A DNA stretch of 64,000 nt. Origin: Rhizobium sp. RM (lineage in GTDB: Bacteria > Pseudomonadota > Alphaproteobacteria > Rhizobiales > Rhizobiaceae). Positions 16,012 to 24,364 of this stretch are shown here, in pieces. The translations under genes and the position numbers were made by a program. The DNA is taken from contig NZ_JACAWV010000002.1 of NCBI RefSeq assembly GCF_013390595.1, forward strand, positions 1-64,000, given 5' to 3'. The notes below the pieces were generated by a model that saw only the letters and a program-made list of their open reading frames with translations, searched no databases and was not told the DNA's origin. Within the stretch, counting starts at the first letter, position 1, and each line of letters begins with the position of its first letter.

Positions 16012-17124
16012 TCAACCGAGCGCCTTCAGCACTTTCGGCAATGCCTGTTCGAAAAGATCAAGCTTGTCGGCTGTCCCAGCGCTGACGCGGATGCAGCGGT
16101 TCAGCGGTTCGACGCCCGGCATACGAATGAAAACGCCGTGCTCCATGAGACCATCGACAATGCCACGCGCGTAAGCGCCGTCACGGTGGCAGTCGATCGT
16201 CACGAAATTGGTCGCGGAGGGGAGTGGCGACAACCCATTGTCGCGGGCGATCTGAGAGATTCGATCGCGCGCAGCAGAGATTTTACCGACCACTTCGTGC
16301 AGATATTCCTGATCCTTCAAGGCTGCCAATGCAGCGGCAACGGAGACGCGCGCCATGCCGAAGTGGTTGCGGATCTTGTCGAACGCCTGAACATTTCCCA
16401 GCGTGCCGATAGCATAACCAACACGCGCGCCGGCAAGGCCATAAGCCTTCGAGAAGGTACGCATGCGCAATACGTTAGGTTTGCCGATCAGGGCATCGAT
16501 CGCAGGTACCGCGCTTGCCGGTGCGGTTTCGCAATAGGCTTCATCCAGAATGAGAAGGCAGGTTTCCGGCAATGCGCGGGCAAAAGCCACGACCTCGCCT
16601 GCTTCCCACCAGCTTCCCATCGGGTTGTCGGGATTGGCGAAGTAAACCAGCGGCGCGTTTTCCTTAATGACGAGATCGAGCAACCCATCGAGGTTTTCGT
16701 GGTCGTCAACATAGGGCGTTGTCACCAGCTTCCCGCCGAACCCGTTCACATGGTAGTTGAAAGTCGGATATCCGCCGAAAGACGTCACAACCGGCGTACC
16801 CGGTTCGACGATCAGGCGGGCAATTTCACCCAGAAGCCCGTCCACGCCGCCGCCGATCGCGACGTTATCGCGGGAAATGCCGTGGTGAATGGCGAGTGCT
16901 TCCTTGAGTTCATAGTTTTCCGGATCGCTATACATCCATGTGTCGACTGCTGCGTCCCGCATCGCCAGCAATACGGATGGAGCCGGGCCGAAACCGCTCT
17001 CGTTTGCACCAATGCGCGCTTTGACCTCAAGACCCCGATTGCGCTCGATGGCTTCCGGACCAACGAAAGGTACGGTGGAGGGAAGAGAAACGGCGAGAGG
17101 CGTAAGGCGCGAAAAAGCGGACAT
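16012..17124 (-). CDS. PLP-dependent aminotransferase, histidinol-phosphate aminotransferase-like
   Basis: A 370-residue class I/II fold-type I aminotransferase. Start at 17124 (MSAFSRLTPL); reading to 17190 adds a tail without family similarity. Key sites: ANESGFGP substrate loop (40-47), Y66 with SDPENYELKEAL, N167 and P168 in FANPDNPMG, D194-Y197 in LDEAYCE, and the cofactor lysine K226 in RTFSKAYGLAGARVGY. These follow HisC order. HisC makes histidinol phosphate, but paralogues act on other amino acids, and no his genes are nearby, so this may be a paralogue. Confidence 0.8.
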   Translation of the reverse strand: MSAFSRLTPLAVSLPSTVPFVGPEAIERNRGLEVKARIGANESGFGPAPSVLLAMRDAAVDTWMYSDPENYELKEALAIHHGISRDNVAIGGGVDGLLGEIARLIVEPGTPVVTSFGGYPTFNYHVNGFGGKLVTTPYVDDHENLDGLLDLVIKENAPLVYFANPDNPMGSWWEAGEVVAFARALPETCLLILDEAYCETAPASAVPAIDALIGKPNVLRMRTFSKAYGLAGARVGYAIGTLGNVQAFDKIRNHFGMARVSVAAALAALKDQEYLHEVVGKISAARDRISQIARDNGLSPLPSATNFVTIDCHRDGAYARGIVDGLMEHGVFIRMPGVEPLNRCIRVSAGTADKLDLFEQALPKVLKALG

Positions 17125-17270
17125 TGCAGAAATTTCCAGTACCTGTTGAGAAAATCGGCCACACAATAGGTCGAAAAACCGAGTGCGCAAGGCGCGCTTG
17201 GCGCTGCGAAGGCTGCTTTGGAACAGATTTCTTCGCGTGTGGAGACGCGCGCAAAATCATACCGGCATTG

Positions 17271-17618
17271 TCAGGCGCTGGTTTCGAAGCTCAGCCTGCG
17301 CACATGATGCAGGAATTCCGCATCGATCAGCATGTTGAATCCGACTGTGGCCATTTCTTCTTCACGACGGATCAGCGTGCAGCCGATCTCGTCGCGAATG
17401 CCAAGGATTTCGAGATAGAAATTGACCGGCATTTCCAGATGCGGGCTGACCTCGATTTCCGCGCCATAGAGAGAAATGGTGCGGACAAGGCAGCGCATTG
17501 TATTCTTGGCGCTCAGATGATGGCCGATAAAGGTGATCTTGCCGGGGCGGTCAATCTGGAATTTCTCATACATCTCGTCCGGAGCGACTCTTCGGTGTGG
17601 ATCGATATTCATGGCCAT
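17271..17618 (-). CDS. PilZ-like domain protein
   Basis: A 115-residue protein. The ATG at 17618 is five bases after GGGAGG. The sequence begins with an arginine pair (DPHRRVAPDE) and continues with ISLYGAEIEVSPHLEMP (about 48-64), which match the two c-di-GMP-binding elements of PilZ domains, RxxxR and (D/N)xSxxG, although both are degenerate. A c-di-GMP effector role is therefore possible but unproved. Upstream is a 313-base gap to a divergent oxidoreductase. Confidence 0.6.
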   Translation of the reverse strand: MAMNIDPHRRVAPDEMYEKFQIDRPGKITFIGHHLSAKNTMRCLVRTISLYGAEIEVSPHLEMPVNFYLEILGIRDEIGCTLIRREEEMATVGFNMLIDAEFLHHVRRLSFETSA

Positions 17619-17931
17619 CACAACCTCCCAGGCTGTTTTCTTCTTGTTTCCATTTTAGATCATCTTCCTTGCCGGGAACTGAACGAAATACATTCAATTG
17701 ATTTGACCATCATCTGGTCGTCCCCACAGGACTGTGTCGAAGATGATGTTTCCATTCAGAAAACTGGGCGGAAGCAGTGGTGCAAACACATGGAAGGCTG
17801 TTGTGTTCCACTACGGTGCATGCCGCTTCTTCGCCGGTTGACGCGGCCCGTACTTGGCGTTACGCCTTTGTCATACTTATGTTGCGCATCGCTGGAAAAA
17901 CTTTCCGTCGCGATCATTCCGGGAGAAACAT
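17619..17931. other. Divergent intergenic region, 313 bases
   Basis: Region between the PilZ-like gene (minus) and the ferredoxin reductase gene (plus). It must carry both promoters. I see no confident dyad or promoter; a 32-codon frame from about 17743 (MMFPFRKLGG) lacks a convincing ribosome-binding site. Confidence 0.4.
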
Positions 17932-19149
17932 GTGGCGGACAGGCTGGTAATTGTCGGGGCGGGGCAGGCGGCTTTCGCACTGGCGGCAAAACTGAGGGCT
18001 TTAAAAGACCAGCGCCCCATCACCATCATCGGCTCGGAGGATGTTTTTCCCTATCAGCGCCCGCCGCTTTCGAAAAAATACCTGATGGGCGAAATGACCT
18101 TCGACCGGCTGATGTTTCGGCCCGAGCAATGGTATGCGGAAAACGACGTCGAAATCCGCCTGTCCACCTGGGTCGAAGAAATCGACCGTGTGGGCAAGAT
18201 CGTGCGCATGCAGGACGGAAGCACGCTTTCTTATGGCAAGCTCGTTCTGGCCACAGGTGCCACGCCGCGTCTTCTGCCCGCCAGCATTGGTGGCGACCTT
18301 GAGGGCGTTCTGGCGGTTCGTGACAAGCGCGACGCCGACAGGCTGATGCAGGAGATGAAACCGGGTCGCAGACTGCTTGTGATCGGTGGCGGGTACATCG
18401 GGCTCGAGGCTGCGGCTGTTGCCCGCAAACTTGGTCTCGATGTGACGTTGATCGAAATGGCGGAGAGAATCCTCCAGCGCGTCGCCGCAATGGAAACCGC
18501 CGATATCATGCGGGACATTCACGCGGCGCACGGTGTTTCGATTCGTGAAAAGACCGGCCTTGTTCGCCTTGTCGGCATGGATGGCAGGGTCGCTGCCGCC
18601 GAATTGTCGGATGGTTCGACCATTGATGTCGATTTCGTCATCGTCGGCATCGGGGTCACACCGAATGATCGGCTAGCCCGCGAATCGGGAATCGATGTTG
18701 GCAACGGTGTCGTGGTCGATGAATTCACCCGTACCTCCGACAAGGACATCCATGCAGTTGGTGATTGCGCCCTCCTGCCGTGGGAAGAGGGTCAGGTTCG
18801 GCTGGAATCGGTTCAGAACGCTGTCGACCAGGCAGAGGCTGCCGCGACCGTGTTGGCCGGCACCGAACGCCGCTATGAACCGAAGCCCTGGTTCTGGTCG
18901 GATCAATATGATGCCAAGCTGCAGATCGCTGGCTTTAATCTGGGTTTCGATGAAACGCTGCTGCGCCCCGGCGTTCGTGAGGGCAGCTATTCCGTCTGGT
19001 ATTTCCGCCGTGGCCGATTCGTTGCCGTTGATGCGATTAACGACGCCAAAGCCTATGTCACCGGCAAGAAGCTGCTGGAAACCGGCGTAGAGCCGGATCG
19101 CGCCATCCTTGCTGATCCATCTGCCGACCTGAAATCATTACTGTCTTGA
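17932..19149 (+). CDS. FAD/NAD(P)-dependent ferredoxin reductase
   Basis: A 405-residue flavoprotein. GTG start at 17932 after GGGAGA, giving MADRLVIVGAGQAAFALA; the dinucleotide-binding motif for FAD is thus at the very N terminus. A second Rossmann motif for NAD(P)H, LVIGGGYIGLEAAAVARKLG, is at about 145-165, and VGIGVTPNDRLARESGI and HAVGDCA follow. This is the BphA4/rubredoxin reductase class, which moves electrons from NADH to a small iron-sulfur partner. The C-terminal ferredoxin reductase domain (WFWSDQYDAKLQIAGF) is present. It lies nine bases before an aldolase gene and probably shares its transcript; a ferredoxin is not encoded beside it. Confidence 0.9.
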   Translation: MADRLVIVGAGQAAFALAAKLRALKDQRPITIIGSEDVFPYQRPPLSKKYLMGEMTFDRLMFRPEQWYAENDVEIRLSTWVEEIDRVGKIVRMQDGSTLSYGKLVLATGATPRLLPASIGGDLEGVLAVRDKRDADRLMQEMKPGRRLLVIGGGYIGLEAAAVARKLGLDVTLIEMAERILQRVAAMETADIMRDIHAAHGVSIREKTGLVRLVGMDGRVAAAELSDGSTIDVDFVIVGIGVTPNDRLARESGIDVGNGVVVDEFTRTSDKDIHAVGDCALLPWEEGQVRLESVQNAVDQAEAAATVLAGTERRYEPKPWFWSDQYDAKLQIAGFNLGFDETLLRPGVREGSYSVWYFRRGRFVAVDAINDAKAYVTGKKLLETGVEPDRAILADPSADLKSLLS

Positions 19150-19158
19150 GGAATCACC

Positions 19159-19959
19159 ATGCCTGCCCCTGAAAACCGTTTCAAAACCGCCATTCATGCC
19201 GGTAAGCCGCAGATCGGCCTCTGGCTCGATATGGCGGAGGCGATTACCGCTGAAATCGCCGGAACCTCGGGCTTCGACTGGCTGGTCATTGACGGCGAGC
19301 ATGGGCCAAACGATCTGCGTAGCATTATCGACCAGTTGCGCGCACTGGCCACATCGCCGGCTGAGCCCGTGGTGCGTGTACCGGTCGGTGAAAGCTGGAT
19401 GATCAAGCAATTGCTGGATGCGGGCGCGCGCACGCTGCTGGTGCCGATGGTTGATTCGGCCGAGCAGGCGAGCGCACTGGTCAGCGCCATGCATTATCCA
19501 CCGCGCGGCATTCGCGGTATGGGCGCAGCTGTGGCGCGTGCTTCAGCCTTCAACACGATCACCGATTATGCCGATACGGCGTCTGACAATGTGTGTCTTC
19601 TGGTGCAGGCTGAGACGAGGGCGGCAATCGCCGATCTCGACAATATCCTTGCGGTTGATGGCGTGGACGGTGTTTTCATTGGTCCGGCGGATCTTGCCGC
19701 CGATATGGGATATCTCGGCCGTCTGGACGCTCTGGAAGTGCAGGAAGTCATCGAAGCGGCAATCACCAAGATTGTGTCCTCGGGCAAGGCAGCCGGTATT
19801 CTCACCTTTAATGAGACTTTTAACCGCCGTTATCTCGAACTTGGCGCGTCGTTTGTCGCTGTCGGCGCAGATGTGACGGAGTTTGCAGGCGCGCTGCGTT
19901 CGCTCTCTGCCCGCTACAAGGGTGAAACATCGCCGGCGCCATCCAGGTCGGGATACTGA
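19159..19959 (+). CDS. HpcH/HpaI-family class II aldolase
   Basis: A 266-residue metal-dependent aldolase, similar in layout to 4-hydroxy-2-oxoheptane-1,7-dioate aldolase (HpaI) and 2-keto-3-deoxy-L-rhamnonate aldolase. Family signatures: GLWLDMAEAITAEIAGTSGF, DWLVIDGEHGP (catalytic His and Glu region), LLVQAETRAAI (metal glutamate) and GVDGVFIGPADLAADMG (metal aspartate). Known members cleave 2-oxo-4-hydroxy acids into pyruvate and an aldehyde. The neighbouring ferredoxin reductase gives no clear pathway, so the substrate is open. Confidence 0.88.
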   Translation: MPAPENRFKTAIHAGKPQIGLWLDMAEAITAEIAGTSGFDWLVIDGEHGPNDLRSIIDQLRALATSPAEPVVRVPVGESWMIKQLLDAGARTLLVPMVDSAEQASALVSAMHYPPRGIRGMGAAVARASAFNTITDYADTASDNVCLLVQAETRAAIADLDNILAVDGVDGVFIGPADLAADMGYLGRLDALEVQEVIEAAITKIVSSGKAAGILTFNETFNRRYLELGASFVAVGADVTEFAGALRSLSARYKGETSPAPSRSGY

Positions 19960-20011
19960 GCTGACTTATAGTAGTCTGACCGAAGGAGGCATAACCCCGC
20001 GGTCTTATATG

Positions 20012-20188
20012 CTAATCGTCGTTACTGGCGTTGAGTTGTTCCGGCGGAATACCTTCTTCGCCGGAGGCGAGATAACCGTGATTAATCAGCGCAGCACGCA
20101 GAATGCGCTCGATAGCCTCATCATGGCCAATTCCGTGATCTCTCGCAAAGGCTGAGATTGCTTCTTCGATATCGACGCCAAATTTCAT
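20012..20188 (-). CDS. Small conserved-looking hypothetical protein (58 residues)
   Basis: ATG at 20188 with strong GGAGGGGC upstream; stop TAG at 20012-20014. The product starts MKFGVDIEEAISAFARDHGI and continues with GHDEAIERILRAALINHGYL, two amphipathic helices with a DNA-binding or dimerisation look (similar in flavour to ribbon-helix-helix or antitoxin-like proteins), then an acidic tail SGEEGIPPEQ. No family is recognised. It lies convergent to the aldolase gene and downstream of a DUF883-like gene on the same strand. Confidence 0.6.
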   Translation of the reverse strand: MKFGVDIEEAISAFARDHGIGHDEAIERILRAALINHGYLASGEEGIPPEQLNASNDD

Positions 20189-20228
20189 TTTGCCCCTCCG
20201 CCCGTCTCGATAGGTCTATACGCAAATA

Positions 20229-20254
20229 GGCAAGGGAAGTTCTCTCCCCTTGCC
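20229..20254 (-). terminator. Intrinsic terminator after the DUF883-like gene
   Basis: Stem GGCAAGGG/CCCTTGCC, 24 bases after the minus-strand stop codon at 20278. Confidence 0.6.
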
Positions 20255-20277
20255 GTTTTATTCCAGGCTAGTGCTGA

Positions 20278-20619
20278 TTAGCGCCAGCGGTAGAGGCTGC
20301 TGTTGGAAGACTGCTGTTGTGTGCTGGTGCCGACAACGTAACCAATCGCAAAACCAAGCGCGCCGACAATTGTCAGCAATGACGTCGCTGTCGCGGGATT
20401 TTCTTTCACCGCTTCCACGACCTGATGGCCTTGGGTACGTACGTTCTGGGCCGCCTTGCGAACCCGGCCACGTGCTTCGCCGAGCAATTCGGATGCGTCG
20501 TCGCCTGCGTCTTCCACGCGAGCTGAAACAGCCTTTGAAAGCGACGCGATCTGCGTACGAAGCTCCGCGATCTGATTCTCGATCGTTTCTTCAACAACAT
20601 TCAGTCTGGTTTGAGCCAT
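20278..20619 (-). CDS. DUF883/ElaB-YqjD-like small membrane-anchored protein
   Basis: A 113-residue protein. A long amphipathic N-terminal helix (about 10-80, VVEETIENQIAELRTQIASL...) is followed by one hydrophobic segment TSLLTIVGALGFAIGYVVG (about 79-97) and a short polar tail ending SLYRWR. This is the layout of the ElaB/YqjD/DUF883 family, C-tail-anchored inner-membrane proteins that in E. coli are stationary-phase induced and associate with ribosomes. An exact EcfG-type promoter lies 30 bases upstream (20649-20673), so the gene is probably part of the general stress response. Confidence 0.75.
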   Translation of the reverse strand: MAQTRLNVVEETIENQIAELRTQIASLSKAVSARVEDAGDDASELLGEARGRVRKAAQNVRTQGHQVVEAVKENPATATSLLTIVGALGFAIGYVVGTSTQQQSSNSSLYRWR

Positions 20620-20648
20620 GTGAGCACCTCTTTTGTTACCGGTCAGAA

Positions 20649-20673
20649 AACGTCGACGCCGGCGAAAGGTTCC
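20649..20673 (-). promoter_or_regulatory. EcfG/RpoE2-type general stress promoter
   Basis: On the minus strand GGAAC (20669-20673) and CGTT (20649-20652) are separated by exactly 16 bases, the consensus for the alphaproteobacterial general stress sigma factor. The -10 element lies 30 bases before the DUF883-like start codon, leaving room for a short leader with AAGAGGTG. Confidence 0.75.
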
Positions 20674-20848
20674 CTCCTAGCCAAACAAGTTGTACCGCAA
20701 AGGCCGTAATACCGCACCTTTTGTGGGTTTCAGGCTTTATATATAGGCATCGGACAGACATGCTGCCTTGGCCCCAGCCACAGCTTTTTCATTCCTTCCG
20801 CGAAAAAGCCTTGCATTCATTTTTTATACGCAATAATCAGGCCGCACC

Positions 20849-20939
20849 GGAGAGGTGGCCGAGTGGTCGAAGGCGCTCCCCTGCTAAGGGAGTATACGTC
20901 AAAAGCGTATCGAGGGTTCGAATCCCTTCCTCTCCGCCA
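20849..20939 (+). tRNA. tRNA-Ser(GCT)
   Basis: A 91-base gene including the encoded CCA. The acceptor stem GGAGAGG pairs with CCTCTCC, discriminator G and CCA follow. The D arm starts TGGCCGAGTGG, the anticodon loop CTGCTAAGG carries GCT (reads AGC/AGU), there is a long variable arm (TATACG..CGTATC), and the T arm GGGTTCGAATCCC closes the structure. The long variable arm and anticodon identify serine. Confidence 0.96.
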
Positions 20940-21601
20940 TCTGGCTCATACGATCTTCACAGAAGCCATTCTCCAAATTTTAGAGTTTCTGATTTCGCTT
21001 TTTAGCATGGTTGATTTGCTCTGCGACTGAATGCTCGTTTGGGCACGCTCCAGAATTACCTTCGAAAATATCGCGTGATCGAACGGAATGGGAAGACATC
21101 CGCGTTGTTTCCTTTGCGCACGACTCTATCCGGCGTGTGAAGCGAAAAAGGATTTCGTCGAATCGAACTCTTGGATTCGGCATGCACGATTCAGAACGGC
21201 GCTCGTTTTCCACACCGTTGCCGAATCCTCAGTCGGCCATCTGTTGATCGAGTGCGGTGCATTTTTCCCATTTGCCGGCACGAGAACGCGCCGACGCTTA
21301 TAAGTACCGATGCGTGAAAAGGTTATGTTAACTCCGCTAACTAACGGATTCTCAAGGAATTTATTAACTGAACGTAAATCTCTTCGTGTGGCCGCACAGT
21401 GCTGTGTGTTTTTTGAGCAACAAGGCGAAATGAACCAGCCTGTGAAAATGCCTTTCTCGTCGTTTGTCGATTGCAAGCGCCGGAACGTTTTGTATTTTCA
21501 CGAACAGAAGCGAGGCGGTGGATCGTTTGGCTTCTAAAAAACACGGGAATGGGGCAGGGAATGCTGTCCTTCAGCGAAAGTACCCAGACCCTTTTTAAAC
21601 T
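20940..21601. other. Intergenic region between tRNA-Ser and the first porin, 662 bases
   Basis: No accepted gene. The longest frames here give basic or low-complexity peptides without ribosome-binding sites. The stretch is AT-richer than its surroundings and probably holds the porin promoter and a long leader. I see no integrase, attachment-site repeat of the tRNA end, or insertion sequence. Confidence 0.5.
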
Positions 21602-21616
21602 TTGACTGGAGGTCAA
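21602..21616 (+). promoter_or_regulatory. Ribosome-binding site in a hairpin loop (porin 1)
   Basis: TTGAC-TGGAG-GTCAA forms an inverted repeat whose loop and adjoining base hold the Shine-Dalgarno sequence TGGAGG. The start codon follows after one more base. The same element precedes porin 2. Confidence 0.6.
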
Positions 21617-21617
21617 C

Positions 21618-22643
21618 ATGAACATCAAGAGCCTTCTGATCGGCTCCGCTGCGGCTCTCGCAGCAGTATCCGGCGCACAGGCCGCTGACGCTATCGTCGC
21701 TGCTGAGCCTGAGCCCATGGAATACGTTCGCGTTTGCGACGCATTCGGCACTGGCTTCTTCTACATCCCTGGCACCGAAACCTGCCTGAAGTTCGGCGGT
21801 TACGTTCGTTTCCAGACCGACATCAACCGTGGCACTCCTTCCAACGGTCGTACGTCTGACTGGAACTCGTTCACGCGCGCTCAGTTCGAAATTGACACCC
21901 GTACGGACACCGAGCTCGGCGCTCTGCGTGGCTTCATCGGCCTGCGCGGCAACGCTGACGCTGGTTCGGGTTCTTCTTCTTCCGTATTCGTTGACCAGGC
22001 GTTCATCGAACTCGGCGGCCTGAAGGTTGGTAAGTTCTACAGCTGGTGGGACGATGGTCTCTCTGGTGAGGCTGACGAACTGTCCTCGAACGCTCTGTTC
22101 AACTCCGTTCGCTACACCTACGATGCAGGCTCCTTCTGGGCTGGCGTTTCGGTTGACGAACTCCAGGACATCAACGTTGCTGGCTTCAACGAAGCTAACA
22201 ACAACGTTGGCGTTGCACTCGGCGTCGGCGCCAAGCTCGGCGCAGCTTCCTTCCAGCTTATCGGTGGCTACGACACCGACCGCGAAAACGGCTCGGTTCG
22301 CCTGATCGCAACGGCTGACGTTGGTCCGGGTACGCTCGGTCTTGCTGGTGTTTGGGCTTCCGGCGCAAACGCTTACTACAGCGTCTCCGAGTGGGCAGTT
22401 GCTGCTGAGTACGCTATCAAGGCTACCGACAAGCTGACGATCACCCCCGGCGCTCAGTACTACGGTTCGTACGGCCTCGTTTCCTGGGACGACTTCTCGG
22501 ACAACGACGCTTGGACCGCTGGCGTAACGATCGACTACAAGATCACGCAGGGCCTGTCCACGAAGCTCGCAGTTAACTACTTCGACCAGGACAACGGCGA
22601 CGATCAGGTCAAGGGCTTCGTTCGCCTTCAGCGTTCGTTCTAA
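21618..22643 (+). CDS. Outer-membrane porin, Rhizobiales type (copy 1)
   Basis: A 341-residue porin of the Porin_2 family (RopA/Omp2b-like). Signal peptide MNIKSLLIGSAAALAAVSGA with cleavage after AQA, then an acidic start EPEPMEYVRVCDAFG with a conserved cysteine pair (C40, C56), repeated beta-strand pattern, and a C-terminal phenylalanine (RLQRSF) as in outer-membrane barrels. It allows diffusion of small hydrophilic solutes. The first 67 residues are identical to copy 2. Codon use is highly biased (GCT, CTC, AAC), suggesting strong expression. It ends in its own terminator. Confidence 0.93.
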   Translation: MNIKSLLIGSAAALAAVSGAQAADAIVAAEPEPMEYVRVCDAFGTGFFYIPGTETCLKFGGYVRFQTDINRGTPSNGRTSDWNSFTRAQFEIDTRTDTELGALRGFIGLRGNADAGSGSSSSVFVDQAFIELGGLKVGKFYSWWDDGLSGEADELSSNALFNSVRYTYDAGSFWAGVSVDELQDINVAGFNEANNNVGVALGVGAKLGAASFQLIGGYDTDRENGSVRLIATADVGPGTLGLAGVWASGANAYYSVSEWAVAAEYAIKATDKLTITPGAQYYGSYGLVSWDDFSDNDAWTAGVTIDYKITQGLSTKLAVNYFDQDNGDDQVKGFVRLQRSF

Positions 22644-22669
22644 TCGGATCTGATATTAGTCAGTGACGG

Positions 22670-22699
22670 AAAACCCCGGCAGTTTTGCCGGGGTTTTTT
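22670..22699 (+). terminator. Intrinsic terminator of porin 1
   Basis: CCCCGGC/GCCGGGG stem flanked by AAAA and TTTTTT, 27 bases after the stop codon. Confidence 0.9.
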
Positions 22700-23158
22700 G
22701 TTTTGAGTTGATGAAGTGGGCAAAGGGTTGCTTGATTGGATACGCTGAGCTTTCGATCGGTCGCAGAAGCCGTCTGATCCTGTCCGGCTGAGACGTTTCT
22801 GTTATTCTGATTCATTTGCCATAGAATGTCGGCAGGGGTGGACAAAACCACGTTTCCAACGAATCCCTGATCTCACCGCAGCGAAAATCCGGCAATCAGT
22901 GCTTCTAAGGAACCGCTTAGATAGCGGGGCGCGTCTAAGTTGCTGAAATATCTTGTTTATTAATGAATCATTAAGAGCTGAGTGGTTGATGGCTTGAGTT
23001 GTAGCTATTTCGCAACAGCGGAAAGCTAAGGACACCTTACTGTCTCGATTGTGTCACGATTACGATTGCGCGGCGCGTCGGTTTTGGCTCTAATCAGCAC
23101 CATAGGCGGCATGCATTTGATTTGTGCATTCCCACTCGTCGCCTGAGAAATTAGTGTT
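22700..23158. other. Intergenic region between the two porins, 459 bases
   Basis: No accepted gene on either strand. It separates the terminator of porin 1 from the leader of porin 2, so the second copy must have its own promoter here; no box could be pinned down. Confidence 0.5.
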
Positions 23159-23173
23159 TTGACTGGAGGTCAA
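23159..23173 (+). promoter_or_regulatory. Ribosome-binding site in a hairpin loop (porin 2)
   Basis: Same TTGAC-TGGAG-GTCAA inverted repeat as at 21602-21616, one base farther from its ATG (23176). The upstream sequences of the two genes otherwise differ. Confidence 0.6.
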
Positions 23174-23175
23174 CC

Positions 23176-24210
23176 ATGAACATCAAGAGCCTTCTGATCG
23201 GCTCCGCTGCAGCACTTGCAGCAGTATCCGGAGCACAGGCCGCTGACGCTATCGTCGCTGCTGAGCCTGAGCCAATGGAATACGTTCGCGTTTGCGACGC
23301 ATTCGGTACCGGCTTCTTCTACATCCCTGGCACCGAAACCTGCCTGAAGTTTGGCGGTTACGTTCGTTTCCAGACCAATTTCGGTCGTGATGCTTCTGGC
23401 ACGTCCGATTGGAACTCGTTCACACGCGCTCAGTTCGAAGTTGACACCCGCACTGACACTGAGCTCGGTGCTTTGCGCGGCTTCATCGGCTTCCGCGGCA
23501 ACGCTGAAAGCGGTTCTTCCAGCGACAGTTCTGTATTTGTTGACCAGGCTTTCATCGAGCTCGGCGGCCTGAAGGCTGGTAAATTCTACAGCGAGTGGGA
23601 TAATGACCTGAACGGTGAGACAGACATTCTGTCCACCAATGCCCTTTTCAACGCTGTACGTTACACCTACGATGCAGGCGCTTTCTCCGCCTACATCGCT
23701 GCTGAAGAACTCCAAGGTACTAGTTTCGTGGGCTCTTCTGAAACCGACAATAACGTTGGTATCAGCGCTTTCGTTGGTGGCACCGCTGGTCCTGTAACCT
23801 ACTCGCTCGTGGGTTCTTACGACGTTGATTACGAAGATGGCGCGATCCGTGCGATGCTCTTCGCTGACGTTGGTCCTGGTACGTTCGGTCTCGCTGGTGT
23901 ATGGGCTTCTGGCGTTAACGCTTACTACGCAGAAAGCGAGTGGGCTGTAGCGGTTGAATATGCTATCAAGGCAACCGACAAGCTGACCATCACTCCTGCA
24001 TTCCAGTATCTTGGTAGTGTTGCTACGAAGACCGTCGATGGCGACATCGTTGATGCTGATTGGTCGAACAACGATGCTTGGACCGCTGGTCTGACAGTTG
24101 ATTACAAGATCACCGACGGCTTGGCTGCTAAGGTCACCGCTAACTACTATGATGAAGACGGCCAGGACGACGAAGTCACCGGCTTCGTTCGCCTTCAGCG
24201 TTCGTTCTAA
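23176..24210 (+). CDS. Outer-membrane porin, Rhizobiales type (copy 2)
   Basis: A 344-residue Porin_2-family paralogue of the gene at 21618. Signal peptide and first 67 residues are identical; the loops in the middle differ (for example FGRDASGTS against INRGTPSNGRTS near residue 70, and the region around 150-190), and the end GFVRLQRSF is again the same. It uses somewhat more AT-ending codons than copy 1. Paired porins with diverging loops are known in Rhizobiales and Brucella (omp2a/omp2b) and allow different pore sizes or antigenic shift. Confidence 0.93.
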   Translation: MNIKSLLIGSAAALAAVSGAQAADAIVAAEPEPMEYVRVCDAFGTGFFYIPGTETCLKFGGYVRFQTNFGRDASGTSDWNSFTRAQFEVDTRTDTELGALRGFIGFRGNAESGSSSDSSVFVDQAFIELGGLKAGKFYSEWDNDLNGETDILSTNALFNAVRYTYDAGAFSAYIAAEELQGTSFVGSSETDNNVGISAFVGGTAGPVTYSLVGSYDVDYEDGAIRAMLFADVGPGTFGLAGVWASGVNAYYAESEWAVAVEYAIKATDKLTITPAFQYLGSVATKTVDGDIVDADWSNNDAWTAGLTVDYKITDGLAAKVTANYYDEDGQDDEVTGFVRLQRSF

Positions 24211-24236
24211 TCTGATCTGACATCTGTCAGTGAAGG

Positions 24237-24265
24237 AAACCCCGGCAGCAATGCCGGGGTTTTTC
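24237..24265 (+). terminator. Intrinsic terminator of porin 2
   Basis: CCCCGGC/GCCGGGG with TTTTT after, nearly identical to the porin 1 terminator and placed at the same distance from the stop. Confidence 0.9.
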
Positions 24266-24306
24266 TTTGGGCTAGTGTTGATGATTTCGTTCGGCATTCG
24301 GCCAAT

Positions 24307-24333
24307 AAAAAAGCGCCGGACATGCCGACGCTT
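24307..24333 (-). terminator. Intrinsic terminator of the lytic transglycosylase gene
   Basis: On the minus strand AAGCGTCGG/CCGGCGCTT folds over CATGT and is followed by TTTT, 31 bases after the stop codon. Confidence 0.65.
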
Positions 24334-24364
24334 CAGGAAATCAATATTCTTTAAACGATCATAG

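Noticed and set aside
17743-17841. 32-codon frame MMFPFRKLGG... before the ferredoxin reductase gene
   Set aside because: Only a weak GAAG precedes it and it has no recognisable features; it was left as intergenic.
20940-21617. Possible genomic-island attachment site next to tRNA-Ser
   Set aside because: The gap is AT-richer, but there is no integrase gene, no direct repeat of the tRNA 3' end and no mobile genes downstream; the porins are core genes.
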